Origin: Amphiduros pacificus
Lineage: Eukaryota > Annelida > Polychaeta > Phyllodocida > Hesionidae
Length of the DNA: 64,000 nt
NCBI GenBank assembly: GCA_949316495.1
Contig: OX439004.1
Coordinates: forward strand, 55,212,159 to 55,276,158
Reading direction: 5' to 3'
How positions within the stretch are numbered: position 1 is the stretch's first letter; every line of letters starts with the position of its first letter. The position numbers and the translations under genes are program-made. This document shows positions 24,397-37,721 of the stretch, piece after piece. The notes beneath the pieces were generated by a model. That model was given only the letters and a program-made list of their open reading frames with translations. It did not search any database and was not told the origin of the DNA.

Positions 24397-25696
24397 TGTC
24401 TGTCACAACATGTACATTGATCTACTGTTGTTGACTTAAATGCACACTTCCTAAATGAACTTGGATAAGATTGTTAGATAAGGTTTTGTAAGACTGTAAG
24501 ATAAGTTTTTAATTGTTAAAATGAAGGCAGATCCTGGTTGAGAACGGACCTATTCAGAGGTGTAGGTCTCTAAGAATGGTTGCAAACTTTACACATTGCA
24601 CTCTTATAGTTGTGCTATAAAACGTTACACAAACTGTATACTGCAGATTTAATGAATATATCAAAGTTGTTATTAGTTAAACAAAATAGTAAAGGTTTGT
24701 TTAACCTTAGGGAAGTCACAAAAAATAATGCTATCGAGATCTAACGAGAATGTCACTCGCACACATTTATGTCTGTGAAAGGTCAAATCCATTTTCTTGG
24801 AATCAATATCTGATGTCTTAATTCCTGCCTCTGTCATATCTTAGACCATAGAATCATGCCACATTCTCAAAATTAAGTTACGGTAAGAAAAACCTTAATG
24901 TAATCCAAGTGAAGGCAGAGGATTATTTTCACTGTAAATGTGAAATATCTTTATGTGCAGCATTAAGGTTCTCTGAAAGTCTAATTCAATTTGAGGTTAT
25001 AAAAGCAAAGTCATGTCATTGTGTGCCCGGATGTTGCCGCGCCTCCATTGTCTGGTTGACATTCTTCTCTTTGCAACATGTAAAAATTACCTGCAAATCA
25101 CAGACGACGAACAGCAATCAAGTCTCGACACAGTCTCGCAGCCTCATCTTCTTAAATAAACTTTTTTTCTTCCTTTTGTAAATTGCCATGTTTGTGGTGT
25201 GAAATCTCAGAATAGCGGGTCGGCATATATCTCAATTGCCCTTTAAAGCACATTCCGTCAGCACCATTCTTTTGTCCGTGCCGTTTTATGAAAACAATCA
25301 CGTCCTTATCGGAAATATATGGTTATGTGGCCGCGGCAATTCAGTGGCCGAGGTTGATTGTGACTGTTGCCGGGCGGTTGTCTACTGATGTGGCCCCGGG
25401 CAGTCCATCTGCGGCCACCCCGCCCGTAAACTATATCCTGCCCCACTAGTTAGTCTCAGATCTACTTTCTTCCCCTCCAATATTCTTCACTACGCAGGCA
25501 CTGGTGGTACGCAGGCACCAAACACAAGTAACCACCACAGGCAAAGGAGAAGGGTTTTACTTTCAACCTCCATCCTATATATTAACGTTGACTACCTCTG
25601 AGAGAGGAAATATATTATATATAGACTTAATTTCCTAAATTTCTGGTTATAATTAAGTAAAGCATTGAATATTAAAGCATGTGAATTAGGTTATGT
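24397..25696. other. Single-copy sequence with a GC-richer island
   Basis: Bases about 25200-25450 are GC-richer (runs of CCGCGG and CCCCGGGC) with no recognisable translation. Two ACGCAGGC octamers lie at 25492 and 25509, just before the 50-bp array. A 90-codon ORF at 24909-25181 has no domain I know. Confidence 0.4.
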
Positions 25697-28600
25697 GACA
25701 GATGCTAGTCAAGCTATAGGACAGAGGTCAGGGTGAAAGTAGCCACCACAGATGCTAGTCAAGCTATAGGACAGAGGTCAGGATGTGAGTAGCCACCACA
25801 GATGCTAGTCAAGCTATAGGACAGAGGTCGGGGTGCAAGTAGCCACCACAGATGCTAGTCAAGCTATAGGACAGAGGTCAGGATGTGAGGAGCCGCCACA
25901 GATGCTAGTCAAGCTATAGGACAGAGGTCAGGGTGCGGGTAGCCACCACAGATGCTAGTCAAGCTATAGGACAGAGGTCAGGATGTGAGTAGCCACCACA
26001 GATGCTAGTCAAGCTATAGGACAGAGGTCAGGGTGCGAGTAGTCACCACAGATGCTAGTCAAGCTATAGGACAGAGGTCAGGGTACGGATGGCCACCACA
26101 GATGCTAGTCAAGCTATAGGACAGAGGTCAGGGTGCGCGTAGCTGCCACAGATGCTAGTCAAACTATAGGACAGAGGTCAGGGTGCGCGTAGCTGCCACA
26201 GATGCTAGTCAAACTATAGGACAGAGGTCAGGGTGAAAGTAGCCGCCACAGATGCTAGTCAAGCTATAGGACAGAGGTCAGGGTACGGATGGCCACCACA
26301 GATGCTAGTCAAGCTATAGGACAGAGGTCAGGGTGCGAGTAGCCACCACAGATGCTAGTCAAGCTATAGGACAGAGGTCAGGGTGAAAGTAGCCACCACA
26401 GATGCTAGTCAAGGTATAGGACAGAGGTCAGGGTGAAAGTAGCCACCACAGATGCTAGTCAAGCTATAGGACAGAGGTCAGGGTGCAAGTAGCTGCCACA
26501 GATGCTAGTAAAGCTATAGGACAGAGGTCAGGGTGTGAGGAGCTACAACAGATGCTAGTCAAGCTATAGGACAGAGGTCAGGGTACGGATGGCCACCACA
26601 GATGCTAGTCAAGCTATAGGACAGAGGTCAGGGTGCGAGTAGCCACCACAGATGCTAGTCAAGCTATAGGACAGAGGTCAGGGTGTGAGGAGCTACAACA
26701 GATGCTAGTCAAGCTATAGGACAGATGTCAGGGTGAAAGTAGCCACCACAGATGCTAGTCAAGGTATAGGACAGAGGTCAGGGTGAAAGTAGCCACCACA
26801 GATGCTAGTCAAGCTATAGGACAGAGGTCAGGGTGAAAGTAGCCACCACAGATGCTAGTCAAGGTATAGGACAGAGGTCAGGGTGAAAGTAGCCACCACA
26901 GATGCTAGTCAAGCTATAGGACAGAGGATAGGGTGCAAGTAGCCACCACAGATGCTAGTCAAGCTATAGGACAGAGGTCAGGGTACGGATGGCCACCACA
27001 GATGCTAGTCAAGCTATAGGACAGAGGTCAGGGTGCGAGTAGCCACCACAGATGCTAGTCAAGCTATAGGACAGAGGTCAGGGTGTGAGGAGCTACAACA
27101 GATGCTAGTCAAGCTATAGGACAGAGGTCAGGGTGCGGGTAGCCGCCATTGATGCTAGTCAAACTATAGGACAGAGGTCAGGGTGCGAGTAGCCACCACA
27201 GATGCTAGTCAAGCTATAGGACAGAGGTCAGGGTGAAAGTAGCCACCACAGATGCTAGTCAAGGTATAGGACAGAGGTCAGGGTGAAAGTAGCCACCACA
27301 GATGCTAGTCAAGCTATAGGACAGAGGTCAAGGTGCGAGTAGCCACCACAGATGCTAGTCAAACTATAGGACAGAGGTCAGGGTGAAAGTAGCCACCACA
27401 GATGCTAGTCAAGCTATAGGACAGAGGTCAGGGTGCAAGTAGCCACCACAGATGCTAGTCAAGCTATAGGACAGAGGTCAGGGTACGGATGGCCACCACA
27501 GATGCTAGTCAAGCTATAGGACAGAGGTCAGGGTGCGAGTAGCCACCACAGATGCTAGTCAAGCTATAGGACAGAGGTCAGGGTGTGAGGAGCTACAACA
27601 GATGCTAGTCAAGCTATAGGACAGAGGTCAGGGTGCGAGTAGCCACCACAGATGCTAGTCAAGCTATAGGACAGAGGTCAGGGTGCGAGTAGCCACCACA
27701 GATGCTAGTCAAGCTATAGGACAGAGGTCAGGGTGTGAGGAGCTAGAACAGATGCTAGTCAAGGTATAGGACAGAGGTCAGGGTGCGAGTAGCCGCCATT
27801 GATGCTAGTCAAGCTATAGGACAGAGGTCAGGGTGCGAGTAGCCACCACAGATGCTAGTCAAGCTATAGGACAGAGGTCAGGGTGAAAGTAGCCACCACA
27901 GATGCTAGTCAAGGTATAGGACAGAGGTCAGGGTGAAAGTAGCCACCACAGATGCTAGTCAAGCTATAGGACAGAGGTCAAGGTGCGAGTAGCCACCACA
28001 GATGCTAGTCAAACTATAGGACAGAGGTCAGGGAGAAAGTAGCCACCACAGATGCTAGTCAAGCTATAGGACAGAGGTCAGGGTGAAAGTAGCCGCCACA
28101 GATGCTAGTCAAGCTATAGGACAGAGGTCAGGGTGCGCGTAGCCACCACAGATGCTAGTCAAACTATAGGACAGAGGTCAGGGTGAAAGTAGCCACCACA
28201 GATGCTAGTCAAGCTATAGGACAGAGGTCAGGGTACGGATGGCCACCACAGATGCTAGTCAAGCTATAGGACAGAGGTCAGGGTGCGAGTAGCCACCACA
28301 GATGCTAGTCAAGCTATAGGACAGAGGTCAGGGTGTGAGGAGCTACAACAGATGCTAGTCAAGCTATAGGACAGATGTCAGGGTGCGAGTAGCCGCCATT
28401 GATGCTAGTCAAGCTATAGGACAGAGGTCAGGGTGCGAGTAGCCACCACAGATGCTAGTCAAGCTATAGGACAGAGGTCAGGGTGAAAGTAGCCACCACA
28501 GATGCTAGTCAAGCTATAGGACAGAGGTCAGGGTGAAAGTAGCCACCACAGATGCTAGTCAAGCTATAGGACAGAGGTCAGGGTACGGGTGGCCACCACA

Positions 28601-31600
28601 GATGCTAGTCAAGCTATAGGACAGAGGTCAGGGTACGAGTAGCCACCACAGATGCTAGTCAAGCTATAGGACAGAGGTCAGGGTGCGAGTAGCCACCACA
28701 TATGCTAGTCAAGCTATAGGACAGAGGTCAGGGTGCGAGTAGCCACCACAGATGCTAGTCAAGCTATAGGACAGAGGTCAGGATGCGAGTAGCCACCACA
28801 GATGCTAGTCAAACTATAGGACAGAGGTCAGGGTGCGAGTAGCCACCACAGATGCTAGTCAAGGTATAGGGCAGAGGTCAAGGTGCGAGTAGCCACCACA
28901 GATGCTAGTCAAGCTATAGGACAGAGGTCAGGGTGCGAGTAGCCACCACAGATGCTAGTCAAGGTATAGGACAGAGGTCAGGGTGCGAGTAGCCACCACA
29001 GATGCTAGTCAAGCTATAGGACAGAGGTCAGGGTGCGAGTAGCCACCACAGATGCTAGTCAAGCTATAGGACAGAGGTCAGGGTGCGAGTAGCCACCACA
29101 GATGCTAGTCAAGGTATAGGACAGAGGTCAGGGTGAAAGTAGCCACCACAGATGCTAGCCAAGCTATAGGACAGAGGTCAGGATGCGAGTAGCCACCACA
29201 GATGCTAGTCAAGCTATAGGACAGAGGTCAGGGTGCGAGTAGCCACCACAGATGCTAGTCAAGCTATAGGACAGAGGTCAGGGTGAAAGTAGCCACCACA
29301 GATGCTAGTAAAGCTATAGGACAGAGGTCAGGGTGCGAGTAGCCACCACAGATGCTAGTCAAGGTATAGGGCAGAGGTCAGGGTGCGAGTAGCCACCACA
29401 GATGCTAGTCAAGCTATAGGACAGAGGTCAGGGTGCGAGTAGCCACCACAGATGCTAGTCAAGCTATAGGACAGAGGTCAGGGTGCGAGTAGCCACCACA
29501 GATGCTAGTCAAGGTATAGGACAGAGGTCAGGGTGCGAGTAGCCACCACAGATGCTAGTCAAGGTATAGGACAGAGGTCAGGGTGAAAGTAGCCACCACA
29601 GATGCTAGTCAAACTATAGGACAGAGGTCAGGGTGCGAGTAGCCACCACAGATGCTAGTCAAGGTATAGGGCAGAGGTCAGGGTGCGAGTAGCCACCACA
29701 GATGCTAGTCAAGCTATAGGACAGAGGTCAGGGTGCGAGTAGCCACCACAGATGCTAGTCAAGCTATAGGACAGAGGTCAGGGTGCGAGTAGCCACCACA
29801 GATGCTAGTCAAGGTATAGGACAGAGGTCAGGGTGAAAGTAGCCACCACAGATGCTAGCCAAGCTATAGGACAGAGGTCAGGATGCGAGTAGCCACCACA
29901 GATGCTAGTCAAGCTATAGGACAGAGGTCAGGGTGCGAGTAGCCACCACAGATGCTAGTCAAGCTATAGGACAGAGGTCAGGGTGAAAGTAGCCACCACA
30001 GATGCTAGTAAAGCTATAGGACAGAGGTCAGGGTACGGATGGCCACCACAGATGCTAGTCAAGCTATAGGACAGAGGTCAGGGTGCGAGTAGCCACCACA
30101 GATGCTAGTCAAGCTATAGGACAGAGGTCAGGGTGTGAGGAGCTACAACAGATGCTAGTCAAGCTATAGGACAGAGGTCAGGGTGCGAGTAGCCGCCATT
30201 GATGCTAGTCAAGCTATAGGACAGAGGTCAGGGTGCGAGTAGCCACCACATATGCTAGTCAAGCTATAGGACAGAGGTCAGGGTGAAAGTAGCCACCACA
30301 GATGCTAGTCAAGCTATAGGACAGAGGTCAGGGTGAAAGTAGCCACCACAGATGCTAGTCAAGCTATAGGACAGAGGTCAGGGTACGGGTGGCCACCACA
30401 GATGCTAGTCAAGGTATAGGGCAGAGGTCAGGGTGCGAGTAGCCACCACAGATGCTAGTAAAGCTATAGGACAGAGGTCAGGGTGCAAGTAGCCACCACA
30501 GATGCTAGTCAAGCTATAGGACAGAGGTCAGGGTACGGGTAGCCACCACAGATGCTAGTCAAGCTATAGGACAGAGGTCAGGGTGAAAGTAGCCACCATA
30601 GATGCTAGTCAAGCTATAGGACAGAGGTCAGGGTGAAAGTAGCCACCACAGATGCTAGTCAAGCTATAGGACAGAGGTCAGGGTACGGGTGGCCACCACA
30701 GATGCTAGTCAAGCTATAGGACAGAGGTCAGGGTACGAGTAGCCACCACAGATGCTAGTCAAGCTATAGGACAGAGGTCAGGGTGCGAGTAGCCACCACA
30801 TATGCTAGTCAAGCTATAGGACAGAGGTCAGGGTGCGAGTAGCCACCACAGATGCTAGTCAAGCTATAGGACAGAGGTCAGGATGCGAGTAGCCACCACA
30901 GATGCTAGTCAAACTATAGGACAGAGGTCAGGGTGCGAGTAGCCACCACAGATGCTAGTCAAGGTATAGGACAGAGGTCAGGGTGAAAGTAGCCACCACA
31001 GATGCTAGCCAAGCTATAGGACAGAGGTCAGGATGCGAGTAGCCACCACAGATGCTAGTCAAGCTATAGGACAGAGGTCAGGGTGAAAGTAGCCACCACA
31101 GATGCTAGTAAAGCTATAGGACAGAGGTCAGGGTGCGAGTAGCCACCACAGATGCTAGTCAAGCTATAGGACAGAGGTCAGGGTGTGAGGAGCCGCCATT
31201 GATGTAAGTAAAGCTATAGGACAGAGGTCAGGGTGCGAGTAGCCACCACAGATGCTAGTCAAGCTATAGGACAGAGGTCAGGGTACGGGTAGCAACCACA
31301 GATGCTAGTCAAACTATAGGACAGAGGTCAGGGTGTGAGGAGCCACCACAGATGCTAGTCAAGGTATAGGACAGAGGTCAGGGTACGGGTAGCTACAACA
31401 GATGCTGGTCAAGCTATAGGACAGAGGTCAGGGTGCGAGTAGCCACCACAGATGCTAGTCAAGCTATTTGACAGAGGACAGGGTACGGGTAGCCGCCATT
31501 GGTGCTAGTCAAGCTATTTGACAGAGGTCAAGGTACGGGTAGCCGCCATTGATGCTATTTGACAGAGGTCAGGGTACGGGTAGCCACCATTGATGCTAGT

Positions 31601-34600
31601 CAAGCTATAGGACAGAGGTCAGGGTGCGAGTAGCCACCACAGATGCTAGTCAAACTATAGGACAGAGGTCAGGGTGTGAGGAGCCACCACAGATGCTAGT
31701 CAAGGTATAGGACAGAGGTCAGGGTGAAAGTAGCCACCACAGATGCTAGTCAAGCTATAGGACAGAGGTCAGGGTGCGAGTAGCCACCACAGATGCTAGT
31801 CAAGCTATAGGACAAAGGTCAGGGTGTGAGGAGCTACAACAGATGCTAGTCAAGCTATAGGACAGAGGTCAGGGTGCGAGTAGCCGCCATTGATGCTAGT
31901 CAAGCTATAGGACAGAGGTCAGGGTGCGAGTAGCCACCACAGATGCTAGTCAAGCTATAGGACAGAGGTCAGGGTGAAAGTAGCCACCACAGATGCTAGT
32001 CAAGGTATAGGACAGAGGTCAGGGTGAAAGTAGCCACCACAGATGCTAGTCAAGCTATAGGACAGAGGTCAAGGTGCAAGTAGCCACCACAGATGCTAGT
32101 CAAACTATAGGACAGAGGTCAGGGTGAAAGTAGCCACCACAGATGCTAGTCAAGCTATAGGACAGAGGTCAGGGTGAAAGTAGCCGCCACAGATGCTAGT
32201 CAAGCTATAGGACAGAGGTCAGGGTGCGCGTAGCCACCACAGATGCTAGTCAAACTATAGGACAGAGGTCAGGGTGAAAGTAGCCACCACAGATGCTAGT
32301 CAAGCTATAGGACAGAGGTCAGGGTGCAAGTAGCCACCACAGATGCTAGTCAAGCTATAGGACAGAGGTCAGGGTACGGATGGCCACCACAGATGCTAGT
32401 CAAGCTATAGGACAGAGGTCAGGGTGCGAGTAGCCACCACAGATGCTAGTCAAGCTATAGGACAGAGGTCAGGGTGTGAGGAGCTACAACAGATGCTAGT
32501 CAAGCTATAGGACAGAGGTCAGGGTGCGAGTAGCCGCCATTGATGCTAGTCAAGCTATAGGACAGAGGTCAGGGTGCGAGTAGCCACCACAGATGCTAGT
32601 CAAGCTATAGGACAGAGGTCAGGGTGAAAGTAGCCACCACAGATGCTAGTCAAGCTATAGGACAGAGGTCAGGGTGAAAGTAGCCACCACAGATGCTAGT
32701 CAAGCTATAGGACAGAGGTCAGGGTACGGGTGGCCACCACAGATGCTAGTCAAGGTATAGGGCAGAGGTCAGGGTGCGAGTAGCCACCACAGATGCTAGT
32801 AAAGCTATAGGACAGAGGTCAGGGTGCAAGTAGCCACCACAGATGCTAGTCAAGCTATAGGACAGAGGTCAGGGTACGGGTAGCCACCACAGATGCTAGT
32901 CAAGCTATAGGACAGAGGTCAGGGTGAAAGTAGCCACCATAGATGCTAGTCAAGCTATAGGACAGAGGTCAGGGTGAAAGTAGCCACCACAGATGCTAGT
33001 CAAGCTATAGGACAGAGGTCAGGGTACGGGTGGCCACCACAGATGCTAGTCAAGCTATAGGACAGAGGTCAGGGTACGAGTAGCCACCACAGATGCTAGT
33101 CAAGCTATAGGACAGAGGTCAGGGTGCGAGTAGCCACCACATATGCTAGTCAAGCTATAGGACAGAGGTCAGGGTGCGAGTAGCCACCACAGATGCTAGT
33201 CAAGCTATAGGACAGAGGTCAGGATGCGAGTAGCCACCACAGATGCTAGTCAAACTATAGGACAGAGGTCAGGGTGCGAGTAGCCACCACAGATGCTAGT
33301 CAAGGTATAGGGCAGAGGTCAGGGTGAAAGTAGCCACCACAGATGCTAGCCAAGCTATAGGACAGAGGTCAGGATGCGAGTAGCCACCACAGATGCTAGT
33401 CAAGCTATAGGACAGAGGTCAGGGTGAAAGTAGCCACCACAGATGCTAGTAAAGCTATAGGACAGAGGTCAGGGTACGGATGGCCACCACAGATGCTAGT
33501 CAAGCTATAGGACAGAGGTCAGGGTGCGAGTAGCCACCACAGATGCTAGTCAAGCTATAGGACAGAGGTCAGGGTGTGAGGAGCTACAACAGATGCTAGT
33601 CAAGCTATAGGACAGAGGTCAGGGTGCGAGTAGCCGCCATTGATGCTAGTCAAGCTATAGGACAGAGGTCAGGGTGCGAGTAGCCACCACAGATGCTAGT
33701 CAAGCTATAGGACAGAGGTCAGGGTGAAAGTAGCCACCACAGATGCTAGTCAAGCTATAGGACAGAGGTCAGGGTGAAAGTAGCCACCACAGATGCTAGT
33801 CAAGGTATAGGACAGAGGTCAGGGTGAAAGTAGCCACCACAGATGCTAGTCAAGCTATAGGACAGAGGTCAGGGTACGGGTGGCCACCACAGATGCTAGT
33901 CAAGGTATAGGGCAGAGGTCAGGGTGCGAGTAGCCACCACAGATGCTAGTAAAGCTATAGGACAGAGGTCAGGGTGCAAGTAGCCACCACAGATGCTAGT
34001 CAAGCTATAGGACAGAGGTCAGGGTACGGGTAGCCACCACAGATGCTAGTCAAGCTATAGGACAGAGGTCAGGGTGAAAGTAGCCACCACAGATGCTAGT
34101 CAAGCTATAGGACAGAGGTCAGGGTGAAAGTAGCCACCACAGATGCTAGTCAAGCTATAGGACAGAGGTCAGGGTGCGAGTAGCCACCACAGATGCTAGT
34201 CAAGCTATAGGACAGAGGTCAGGTTACGGGTAGCCACCACAGATGCTAGTCAAACTATAGGACAGAGGTCAGGGTGTGAGGAGCCACCACAGATGCTAGT
34301 CAAGGTATAGGACAGAGGTCAGGGTACGGGTAGCTACAACAGATGCTGGTCAAGCTATAGGACAGAGGTCAGGGTGCGAGTAGCCACCACAGATGCTAGT
34401 CAAGCTATTTGACAGAGGACAGGGTACGGGTAGCCGCCATTGGTGCTAGTCAAGCTATTTGACAGAGGTCAAGGTACGGGTAGCCGCCATTGATGCTATT
34501 TGACAGAGGTCAGGGTACGGGTAGCCACCATTGATGCTAGTCAAGCTATAGGACAGAGGTCAGGGTGCGAGTAGCCACCACAGATGCTAGTCAAACTATA

Positions 34601-35100
34601 GGACAGAGGTCAGGGTGTGAGGAGCCACCACAGATGCTAGTCAAGGTATAGGACAGAGGTCAGGGTGAAAGTAGCCACCACAGATGCTAGTCAAGCTATA
34701 GGACAGAGGTCAGGGTGAAAGTAGCCACCACAGATGCTAGTAAAGCTGTAGGGCAGAGGTCAGGGTGCGAGTAGCCACCACAGATGCTAGTCAAGCTATA
34801 GGACAGAGGTCAGGGTGTGAGGAGCCGCCATTGATGTAAGTCAAGCTATAGGACAGAGGTCAGGGTGCGAGTAGCCACCACAGATGCTAGTCAAGCTATA
34901 GGACAGAGGTCAGGGTACGGGTAGCCACCACAGATGCTAGTCAAACTATAGGACAGAGGTCAGGGTGTGAGGAGCCACCACAGATGCTAGTCAAGGTATA
35001 GGACAGAGGTCAGGGTGAAAGTAGCCACCACAGATGCTAGTCAAGCTATAGGACAGAGGTCAGGGTGTGAGGAGCCGCCATTGATGTAAGTCAAGCTATA
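25697..35100. repeat. 50-bp satellite-like array, about 188 copies
   Basis: Largest array in the window. Each unit has an almost fixed part (GATGCTAGTCAAGCTATAGG, then ACAGAGGTCAGGGT) and a variable part of about 10-15 bp. The variable part is drawn from a small set: GCGAGTAGCCACCACA, GAAAGTAGCC, ACGGATGGCC, ACGGGTAGCC, or GTGAGGAGCTACAACA. Some units end GCCGCCATT. Two short units lack 9 bp (near 31551 and 34494). The marker TTTGACAGAGGACAGG recurs at 31467 and 34408 (2,941 bp apart), and AGTAAAGC units followed by ACGGAT recur at 30001 and 33442 (3,441 bp apart), showing large block duplications. Nearly every unit carries AGGTCA. Confidence 0.98.
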
Positions 35101-36336
35101 TAATGGAGATGAGGTCAAAAGTGGAGGGCAGGATGCGAGTAAATAACATATATTCATCACTTTGTATGACAGAGGTCAGGATAGTTTTCATAGTTTATTT
35201 ATAAGGTAAGTGGCATTTGTAAAGTCTCTGCCACCGATGATATACAAGCTGTGTAAGCGATGTCAGTGGAGCAGTTGTCAATGGGTGAATTACGCTATGA
35301 TCGGCCGCTCTCCACATCTGTAGCTGTCTGATGCCTCAGTGAGTTAGTGGGCCAAGTGTGCCTGCGTAGCGGCCTGCTGCAAGGTGTACCAGCCGCAGTA
35401 AGACGCAGGCTACCGTCTGGCGGAGACCACTTTCACCATAGACACCGCTTCTACTGTCACAGTATCTACGCAGGCATTGTGCGGCACAGTGACATATTCA
35501 GCTTGTGTGATTCTTCACATAGGATCTCAATATTGCCTTTGATTTCTGTGTCCTTTGTCGGCGGCATCACCTTGGCCAGGTTGCTGACGCAGGCCAGCGT
35601 CTGGTAGGTCCACAGGGAACACGGTGGCGTGGATGGTATTGTTTCACATTGTGTAGTGGCACGCAGGTTACTTCGATCACCGCGATACATCAGGCATTTG
35701 ATACTGTACCAGAGAAACCTCGGCAAAGCTTGCGTTAAGCCAGTTCTGATCTACCAGGCCTGCATCCCATCCTACCACGCAGGCAGGGTAGCAAGAGGAA
35801 CCCAGGAGTCAAGCAGGTGGCGTCAATAATCTAACTTCTCCATTACTGGATTAATTAAATTTCAGGGCAAGTTAATTTACCTGAGCTGGGAATGTTTGAC
35901 CTGTGAGTCATCAGACTATCTGCATGCCACTCATGTAATAATAACTCCTCACTCATCACTGAGAGTTGCTCTCAAACCACTCAGTATTATCAGCGCCATA
36001 TTCCCGTCTCTACCCTCTCCCGGAATTCGGATACCTGAGTGGCTTAGGCCGGTGGCACCTGGCAGGAGAGGCATGGACCCGCTACCAGGAGGGACACCCT
36101 GAGAGCCTGCGTGGCTCACCCCGAGAGCCTGCGTGGCTTGATCCCGACTGACTTGCTACCATGGGGTATTACTACCACCTCTACCCGCTCATCCTGTACT
36201 TACATATAGGTAAGCCGATTTATCATATCTTCACCCCTTTGTTCTGTCGTGTTGATATACGTCATAACAGTGATTCTCAAAATATAGTTCAACCGCAGCA
36301 AATATATGCAAGTGTATTCATTCTTCCATCTATATC
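35101..36336. other. Single-copy sequence with recurrent ACGCAGGC
   Basis: The octamer ACGCAGGC occurs at 35403, 35468, 35587 and 35777, and as its complement GCCTGCGT at 36105 and 36127. The last two lie in a 22-bp-spaced duplicated segment (CGAGAGCCTGCGTGGCT). Short ORFs at 35347-36151 are GC-biased but show no domain; exon remnants cannot be excluded. Confidence 0.45.
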
Positions 36337-36445
36337 AGAGATACCTAATTGTTTATTTCATCACAGATGCCTAATTGTTTATTTCATCTGAGGTACCTAA
36401 TAGTTTATTTCATCAGAGGTACCCCATCGTTTATTTTTTCAGAGT
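36337..36445. repeat. 26-bp tandem repeat, 4 diverged copies
   Basis: Copies of CCTAATTGTTTATTTCATC start at 36344, 36370, 36396 and 36422, each exactly 26 bp apart and increasingly diverged. Confidence 0.85.
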
Positions 36446-36787
36446 ACCTTTTTCAGAGTATTTTTTTATGTGTGTTCACATATATAAAGTTCAGACAGAT
36501 GTAGGTTATACATGTGTTATCTGGGTGATATTGGGGGTATATTCGACTTAATTCCATTCAATAAGGACATGCTCTTAACGGGATGCCTGTTGGCTTTGCT
36601 CAGCCGATGTAGATGTGTACTTGATATTCACGATATCAATCACAACTAGAATAATATGTCTGTTTTTTCATGTGCATGTATTTTCAAGAGAAAACATTTA
36701 AAATCATTTTATACCGACTTCTCATGAAACTACTCTACTAAATATGACAGGTACTAAGACAGGTACTAAGATTCACAGTGTTTATTA
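36446..36787. other. AT-rich single-copy sequence
   Basis: Nothing recognised. Confidence 0.5.
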
Positions 36788-36850
36788 ACAATCATATTGA
36801 CAATCATATTGACAATCATAATGACAATCATAATGACAATCATAATGACA
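36788..36850. repeat. 12-bp tandem repeat, about 5 copies
   Basis: Units ACAATCATATTG then ACAATCATAATG. The T-to-A change separates the first two from the last three. Confidence 0.93.
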
Positions 36851-37721
36851 TAGTAGTTATTGTTAGTTTTGATTGAGGCAATTGATACTGAATCCGCAAG
36901 AAGTTCTCTAAGAAATAATATTCTTTTGTTGCTTTCATATTCAATGAGCCCCAATTCATTTGTTTCAGAAATTTACATCATCAAGAATCTAATACATCAA
37001 TACAATTTGTTTTGATTGAAATTTGAGACAAAGAAATCATTAATATAGACCGTCCTTTGTCTGTCAGAATGAGATTTGCTTTCACCAATATATCAATAGA
37101 AGTTTTTAAAACTCATAAATAAACTCATATAAAGGATATAGTCCAGTTAATATAACTTTAAAAATTAAAAACAAAATCGGAATGAAAAATACGAGAGAAG
37201 AATATGTGTTTACTTGAAATATGAATAGGACGTTTATGCAAATGTTTTGATCTGTTCCTGGATCTATTGCTTGGCAGTAGAATTGTTAATTAGGACAGTT
37301 AATATCAAGCAGAAATGTCATGCAATATTCATATAATGTAACATCATGCATCCTATTAAGAGTAGGCAGTAAGAATGCCATGCAATGGTCAGGCGGGGAG
37401 GTGTGTGACACACAGTGGCTGGATGAACGCAATGCAATGTCAGACCACCTGTTACCCAGTTTCAACAGACACCTCCTCATCTACTGAGAACAAGAGATAT
37501 TGAATAGTTAATTGAATTTCACCACCTGTTCCTGCCAACATGTTTCATTCTATTTATTCATTTATAAGCCTACTTTTGTTGGGTAAATTGGCTTTATATA
37601 TATTTTAGAAATATGAAGAAGACAAGAGTATTTCCCGCACATTGGTGAATGTTAGAGTAAAATGATGGAGGAGCAAGACAATAGTCGTACACACGGTAAT
37701 GGGTTGAGTAATAACTAAATG
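36851..37721. other. AT-rich single-copy sequence
   Basis: No gene recognised. Confidence 0.5.

Noticed and set aside
10421-35100. CRISPR-like arrays (regular repeats in the 25-, 29- and 50-bp blocks)
   Set aside because: Units are contiguous copies with no unique spacers, there are no cas genes, and the sequence is animal-like. The variable block of the 50-bp array is drawn from a few shared forms, not from unique spacers.
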